Positions 6,363 to 9,232 of a DNA stretch of 9,232 nucleotides are shown piece after piece. The stretch comes from Thermoplasmata archaeon (lineage in GTDB: Archaea; Thermoplasmatota; Thermoplasmata; Lutacidiplasmatales; UBA184). Numbering within the stretch: position 1 is the first letter of the stretch; each line of letters begins with the position of its first letter. The translations under genes were made by a program, and so were the position numbers. The stretch is from positions 1 to 9,232 of the forward strand of contig JASHSA010000003.1 in NCBI GenBank assembly GCA_030037035.1. Reading direction: 5' to 3'. Under the pieces are notes generated by a model that did not search any database, had not been told where the DNA came from, and was given only the letters and a program-made list of their open reading frames with translations.

Positions 6363-6722
6363 CTACAGCGACCTCTCGACGATCTGGCCGAGCTCCTTCG
6401 AGACGAGGTCGACCAGGTCCTTCGTCAGCTGGCGCCGGACCTCGGGGGGGAGGGCGGCGAGGCCGAGGCGCGCCGTCGCCGTCCCGACCCGCAGGACCGC
6501 GGCGTACTCGGCCGCGCGCGCCGCGAGGAGGTCGCGGACGGCCTCCTTCAGGTCGTGCTGGAGCTTCGGGTCGTCGTGGAGCGTCTTCTCGAGGTGCTTG
6601 CGGATCTCGTCCTTGACGATGTCCCGCGTCACCTCGCGGACGAGCTCCTCGGGCCGGAGCAGCTCGCGCGAGCTGCGGACGAGCACGTCGATCGGCTCGC
6701 CGGAGGATCGGTCGTCCGCCAT
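6363..6722 (-). CDS. Uncharacterised 119-residue helical protein upstream of the PAC2-family gene
   Basis: From the ATG at 6722 the product is 119 residues, almost entirely charged amphipathic helix: RPEELVREVTRDIVKDEIR (23-41), a segment rich in Leu, Asp and Lys to about residue 70, a more apolar stretch TARLGLAALPPEVRRQL (82-98) and a final helix KDLVDLVSKELGQIVERSL (101-119). No membrane segment, signal peptide, metal-binding cysteines or known motif is visible. The frame is open further upstream, but that part would run through the tRNA gene; the TTATC element at 6747-6751 places a leaderless start at the chosen ATG. It is the first gene of a two-gene operon with the PAC2-family protein, 3 nt apart, which hints at a joint role. 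I do not recognise the family. Confidence 0.78.
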   Translation of the reverse strand: MADDRSSGEPIDVLVRSSRELLRPEELVREVTRDIVKDEIRKHLEKTLHDDPKLQHDLKEAVRDLLAARAAEYAAVLRVGTATARLGLAALPPEVRRQLTKDLVDLVSKELGQIVERSL

Positions 6723-6746
6723 GCGGCGCGGGAGCGGCTCCTTGAG

Positions 6747-6751
6747 GATAA
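6747..6751 (-). promoter_or_regulatory. TATA-like box for the helical-protein/PAC2 operon
   Basis: Read on the minus strand the bases are TTATC. The first T (6751) lies 29 nt before the ATG at 6722, the same spacing as at the other promoters in the window, so the transcript should be leaderless or nearly so. The match to the consensus is weaker than at 3101 or 7009. Confidence 0.5.
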
Positions 6752-6811
6752 GCGTTCCTTCGGAGGGGCGGGCGAACCGGCGGCGGCCGGCGCGCCGTGG
6801 ACCGCAAGCCG

Positions 6812-6817
6812 TTATTG
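6812..6817 (+). promoter_or_regulatory. TATA-like box for the tRNA-Ala gene
   Basis: TTATTG lies with its first T 31 nt before the first base of the mature tRNA (6843). With the local 28-nt spacing this puts transcription start about 3 nt before the tRNA, leaving a short 5' leader for RNase P. It is the only AT-rich element in the preceding 60 nt. Confidence 0.5.
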
Positions 6818-6842
6818 CCCAGGGCTCCTCGCCGCCGACGGT

Positions 6843-6946
6843 GGGCCGGTAGATCAGCGGAAGATCGCTACCTTGGCAAGGTAGAGGTCGCGAGTTCAAA
6901 GGGCGCGCGGGCCCTTCCGCGGCGCCGGGAGATCTCGCCCGGTCCA
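6843..6946 (+). tRNA. tRNA-Ala (anticodon GGC) with a 32-nt intron in the T-loop
   Basis: All arms are present: acceptor GGGCCGG (6843-6849) with CCGGTCC (6939-6945), D-stem GATC (6852-6855) with GATC (6863-6866), anticodon stem CTACC (6868-6872) with GGTAG (6880-6884) around TTGGCAA, anticodon GGC at 6875-6877, variable loop AGGTC, and T-stem GCGAG (6890-6894) with CTCGC (6934-6938). The acceptor carries G3.U70 and the discriminator base is A (6946), both classic alanine identity elements. CCA is not encoded. The T-loop is interrupted after TTCAAA; removing 6901-6932 restores the seven-base loop TTCAAAT and a normal 72-nt tRNA. It sits between a divergent operon and the HTH regulator gene, with its own TATA-like box upstream. 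Standard tRNA searches without non-canonical intron models could miss it. Confidence 0.93.
6901..6932 (+). other. Non-canonical tRNA intron (T-loop, between positions 59 and 60)
   Basis: The 32-nt insert folds on itself: GGCGC (6902-6906) with GCGCC (6922-6926), and GCGG (6907-6910) with CCGC (6917-6920), loop GCCCTT, with 6921 bulged. At the exon junctions the folding gives 3-4-3 bulge-helix-bulge geometry: outer helix is the T-stem, bulge AAG (6899-6901), central helix 6895-6898 with 6927-6930 (U-A, U.G, C-G and one A x G mismatch), bulge GAT (6931-6933). Cutting each bulge after its second base yields 6900|6901 and 6932|6933, exactly the cuts that rebuild the T-loop. This is the substrate shape of the archaeal tRNA splicing endonuclease. 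The imperfect central helix is typical of relaxed motifs at non-canonical sites. Confidence 0.85.
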
Positions 6947-7008
6947 CTCCGGAGGCGGCGGCCCCATCGGCATATGTCGAAAGGGGGGAACGACAGGAAG
7001 GTCACCGA

Positions 7009-7015
7009 TTTATAG
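7009..7015 (+). promoter_or_regulatory. TATA box of the HTH / HMG-CoA synthase / thiolase operon
   Basis: TTTATAG is the best TATA match in the window. The first T of TTATA (7010) is 28 nt before the GTG at 7038, so the operon transcript is probably leaderless. The bases just upstream (GTCACCGA) hold no clear operator for the HTH protein encoded by the first gene. Confidence 0.72.
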
Positions 7016-7037
7016 CCCGGTCGGCTCGTCAGGGCCC

Positions 7038-7712
7038 GTGCAACCGGAGATCCGCGAGAAGATCGCCGGCGAGGTCGTCCTCTCTCCCCATCCGGGCCGG
7101 ACGCTGCGCAAGTGGCGCGAGGACTTCCACGTCTCCCAACGCGACCTCGCCCGGCAGCTCGAGACCGTGCCGAGCGTCATCAGCGACTACGAGAGCGAGC
7201 GCCGCACGAGCCCCGGGGCCGGGTTCATCCGCCGCTACGTCGACGGCCTGATCGCCCTCGACAGCCGCACCGGCGCGAAGCTCAGCGGGCGCGTCGTGGT
7301 CGAGCACTCGGACGGCATCCTCGGGCTGCGCGAGTTCGCGGTCGCGATGCCGCTGAAGAGCTTCGCCGACCGCCTCGGGGCGCGCTCGGTGAGCCGCGTC
7401 GACCTCCACCGCGACGTGCACGGCTTCACGGTCGTCGACGCGCCGCGCGCGATCCTCTCCATGGACGCGAGCCGGTTCGTCGAGGTCTACGGCTGGACGA
7501 CGCAGCGCGCGATCGTCTTCGCCAACGTCAAGTACGGCCGCTCGCCCATGGTCGCGATCCGCGCGCACCCGCTGAAGCCGGCGGCGGTCGTCTTCGCGAA
7601 CCCCGGCCGGGTCGACGCGCTCGCGATCCGCCTCTCGGAGGTCGAGAACATCCCGCTCCTCGTCACGTCGCTCACCGCGCCGGCGGTGCTCGAACGGCTC
7701 GAGGAGCTCTAG
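7038..7712 (+). CDS. HTH (Cro/C1-type) transcriptional regulator, first gene of the mevalonate operon
   Basis: 224 residues from a leaderless GTG. Residues about 20-57 form a Cro/C1-type helix-turn-helix, with the core VSQRDLARQL (32-41) and recognition helix VPSVISDYESERR (44-56). A linker helix follows (GFIRRYVDGLIAL, 62-74). Residues about 80-224 are a separate alpha/beta domain with alternating hydrophobic strands (AIVFANV, AAVVFANP, IPLLVTSLT) and no transmembrane segment, likely a ligand-sensing or oligomerisation domain; its ligand is unknown. It lies 15 nt before the HMG-CoA synthase gene in the same direction and heads the operon, so it probably controls its own synthesis and that of the pathway enzymes in response to a pathway signal (inference). 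The DNA-binding call is firm; the regulatory target rests on position alone. Confidence 0.88.
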   Translation: MQPEIREKIAGEVVLSPHPGRTLRKWREDFHVSQRDLARQLETVPSVISDYESERRTSPGAGFIRRYVDGLIALDSRTGAKLSGRVVVEHSDGILGLREFAVAMPLKSFADRLGARSVSRVDLHRDVHGFTVVDAPRAILSMDASRFVEVYGWTTQRAIVFANVKYGRSPMVAIRAHPLKPAAVVFANPGRVDALAIRLSEVENIPLLVTSLTAPAVLERLEEL

Positions 7713-7718
7713 AGGGGG
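7711..7718 (+). promoter_or_regulatory. Shine-Dalgarno sequence for HMG-CoA synthase
   Basis: AGAGGGGG overlaps the stop codon of the HTH gene and ends 9 nt before the ATG at 7728. An internal cistron needs such a signal, in contrast to the leaderless first gene. Confidence 0.5.
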
Positions 7719-7727
7719 AACACAACG

Positions 7728-8780
7728 ATGGACGCAGGGATCGTCAGCTACGGGGCGTACGTGCCGCGCTACCGGATCACCCCGGGGGAGATCGGGCGCG
7801 TCTGGGGCGCCGACGGCGACAGCATCGGGCAGGGGCTGAACGTCCTGCGCAAGAGCGTGCCGGCGCCGGACGAGGACACGATCACGATCTCGACCGAGGC
7901 CCTGAGGACGGCCCTCGTCCGGGGCGGGATCGACCCCCAGCAGATCGGCGCGGTCTACGTCGGCTCGGAGTCGCACCCGTACGCCGTCAAGCCGACGGCG
8001 ACGGTCGTCGCCCAGGCGGTCGGCGCGACGCCCCACATGACCGCCGCCGACTTCGAGTTCGCCTGCAAGGCCGGCACCGCCGCCGTCCAGACGTGCCTCG
8101 GGCTGGTCGGCGCCGGCATGGTCCGGTACGCCGTCGCGATCGGGACCGACACGTCGCAGGGGGCGCCGGGGGACGCGCTCGAGTACTCCGCGAGCGCAGG
8201 GGGCGCGGCGTTCGTCGTCGGCCGCGAGAAGGTGATCTGCCGGGTGCTGCGCACGCTCTCCTACACGACGGACACGCCGGATTTCTGGCGGCGCGAAGGC
8301 CAGCGCTATCCGAGCCACAGCGGCCGGTTCACGGGCGAGCCCGCCTACTTCCGCCACGTCACCGAGTGCGCCCGCGCGCTGTTCGACGCGGCCGGCACCG
8401 CGCCGAAGGACTACGCGCACGTCGTCTTCCACCAGCCGAACGGGAAGTTCCCGCAGCGGGTCGGCAAGCAGCTCGGCTTCTCGGACGCCCAGATGCGCTA
8501 CGGGCTCGTGACGCCGTACGTCGGCAACACCTACTCCGGCGCGTCGCTCCTCGGCCTCGCGAACGTCCTTGACCACGCCGGGCCGGGCGAGCGCGTCCTG
8601 GTCGTCGGCTACGGCTCGGGCGCCGGCTCGGACGCGTTCGACCTCGAGACGACCGACGAGATCGCCCGGTTCGAGCGCAACCACGGAAAGCCGGTCCAGT
8701 ACTACCTCGACCACGGCGTCGAGATCCCGTACGCCGTCTACGCGAAGTTCCGCGGCAAGATCCACATGGCGGAGGACTAG
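7728..8780 (+). CDS. Hydroxymethylglutaryl-CoA synthase, archaeal type
   Basis: 350 residues, the length of archaeal HMG-CoA synthases, which are shorter than the eukaryotic ones. The enzyme condenses acetyl-CoA with acetoacetyl-CoA to HMG-CoA, the second step of the mevalonate route to isoprenoid lipids. The N-terminus GIVSYGAYVPRYRI is typical. Catalytic residues expected for this family are present: Glu81 in YVGSESHPYAVKPT, nucleophilic Cys113 in DFEFACKAGTAAV, and His235 in VVFHQPNGKFPQ. Further signatures are GTDTSQGAPGDALEYSASAG (139-158) and GNTYSGASLLGLANVLD (266-282). The C-terminus (YYLDHGVEIPYAVYAK) matches the usual archaeal ending. It is cytoplasmic. The ATG at 7728 has a Shine-Dalgarno sequence, and the thiolase gene begins 3 nt after the stop. 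In methanogens HMG-CoA synthase, thiolase and a DUF35 protein form one complex that channels acetoacetyl-CoA, which this order fits. Confidence 0.95.
   Translation: MDAGIVSYGAYVPRYRITPGEIGRVWGADGDSIGQGLNVLRKSVPAPDEDTITISTEALRTALVRGGIDPQQIGAVYVGSESHPYAVKPTATVVAQAVGATPHMTAADFEFACKAGTAAVQTCLGLVGAGMVRYAVAIGTDTSQGAPGDALEYSASAGGAAFVVGREKVICRVLRTLSYTTDTPDFWRREGQRYPSHSGRFTGEPAYFRHVTECARALFDAAGTAPKDYAHVVFHQPNGKFPQRVGKQLGFSDAQMRYGLVTPYVGNTYSGASLLGLANVLDHAGPGERVLVVGYGSGAGSDAFDLETTDEIARFERNHGKPVQYYLDHGVEIPYAVYAKFRGKIHMAED
8771..8775 (+). promoter_or_regulatory. Shine-Dalgarno sequence for the thiolase gene
   Basis: GGAGG, within the last codons of the HMG-CoA synthase gene, ends 8 nt before the GTG at 8784 and decides that start. 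Confidence 0.6.
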
Positions 8781-8783
8781 CCC

Positions 8784-9232
8784 GTGCGCGAGGTCGCGGT
8801 CGTCGGCGTCGGGCAGACGAAGTTCGGCGAGCTCTGGGACCGCTCGTTCCGCGAGATCGGCATCGAGGCCGGCCTCCAGGCGCTCGTCGACGCGAAGCTC
8901 TCGAGCGCCCACCTGGACGCGCTGTTCCTCGGGAACATGGCGAGCGGCACGCTCATCGACCAGGAGCACATCGCGCCGCTGATCCTCGACTACGCCGGGC
9001 TCGCCGGCCGCCACCTTCCCGCGGTGCGGGTCGAGGGCGGCGGCGCCTCCGGCGCGCTCGCCCTCCACCAGGGCTACCTCGCCGTCGCGAGCGGGCTCTA
9101 CGACTACGTCGTCGTCGGCGGCGCCGAGAAGCTCACGGACGTGCCGGACACCGCGGCGACCCAGATCACGGCGTCGACCGCCGACCACGAGTGGGAGGTC
9201 GTCTTCGGCGCGACGCTCCCCGCCCTCTGGGG
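8784..9232 (+). CDS. Thiolase-superfamily protein (acetyl-CoA acetyltransferase position), 3' end outside window
   Basis: The first 149 residues are visible. The start VAVVGVGQTKFGELWDRS, GNMASG (50-55), an HIAPLILDYAGLAG segment (62-75) and SGLYDYVVVGGAEKLTDV (103-120) identify an archaeal thiolase of the SCP2-like group, normally acetoacetyl-CoA forming, and its place after HMG-CoA synthase fits that role. However, the conserved E-x-x-C-A-S-G motif reads EGGGASGA at 84-91: the nucleophilic Cys position is Gly87 (codon GGC, 9042-9044). Without it the usual acyl-enzyme cannot form, so the protein may be a non-catalytic partner, may use another residue, or the base call may be wrong. The remaining catalytic residues (His and second Cys in the C-terminal half) lie outside the window. 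A DUF35 gene would be expected next. Confidence 0.88.
   Translation, partial: MREVAVVGVGQTKFGELWDRSFREIGIEAGLQALVDAKLSSAHLDALFLGNMASGTLIDQEHIAPLILDYAGLAGRHLPAVRVEGGGASGALALHQGYLAVASGLYDYVVVGGAEKLTDVPDTAATQITASTADHEWEVVFGATLPALW

Noticed and set aside
7029..9188. Very long antisense open frame (719 codons) opposite the HTH, HMG-CoA synthase and thiolase genes
   Set aside because: It is Arg/Asp/Glu/Val-rich with no motif and mirrors three well-identified genes. Long antisense frames are expected at this GC content.
1..9232. CRISPR arrays, insertion sequences, integrase or attachment sites
   Set aside because: No regularly spaced repeats, transposase motifs or flanking duplications were seen. 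The tRNA gene has no adjacent integrase and no repeated 3' end in the window.

Overview
The window (about 70% GC) looks archaeal, probably from a high-GC Thermoplasmata-like euryarchaeon; the lineage is my inference. The archaeal signs are: archaeal-type 3-hydroxy-3-methylglutaryl-CoA (HMG-CoA) synthase followed directly by a thiolase, a PAC2-family proteasome-assembly-chaperone homologue, leaderless genes whose GTG/ATG lies about 28 nt after a TTATA box, and a tRNA gene interrupted by an intron with bulge-helix-bulge geometry.

Layout. 1-243: C-terminal end of a membrane-anchored surface protein. 244-803: no convincing gene, but strong hairpins. 804-1142 (-): small two-helix membrane protein. 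1404-2636 (+): two unrecognised membrane proteins in one transcription unit behind a TATA box. 2637-3128: no gene seen, ending in a promoter. 3129-5701 (+): M20-family amidohydrolase and a SufS-type cysteine desulfurase joined by an ATGA overlap. 5547-6722 (-): a PAC2-family protein preceded by a 119-residue helical protein, convergent with and overlapping the desulfurase. 6843-6946 (+): tRNA-Ala(GGC) with a 32-nt intron in its T-loop. 7038-9232 (+): HTH regulator, HMG-CoA synthase and thiolase (cut by the window end), a mevalonate-pathway entry operon.

How the genes work together. In archaea the thiolase and HMG-CoA synthase turn acetyl-CoA into HMG-CoA for isoprenoid lipids, and the HTH protein is the first cistron, so it is a plausible autoregulated controller. 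The amidohydrolase and desulfurase could act in sequence on an N-acylated cysteine compound (inference). The PAC2 protein ends in Met-Tyr-Arg, which fits the HbYX proteasome-docking motif.

Most notable: the tRNA-Ala T-loop intron with 3-4-3 bulge-helix-bulge geometry; Gly in place of the nucleophilic Cys in the thiolase; the HbYX tail on the PAC2 protein; the 155-bp convergent overlap around a CTAG shared by both strands; and an unexplained structured block at 281-532.
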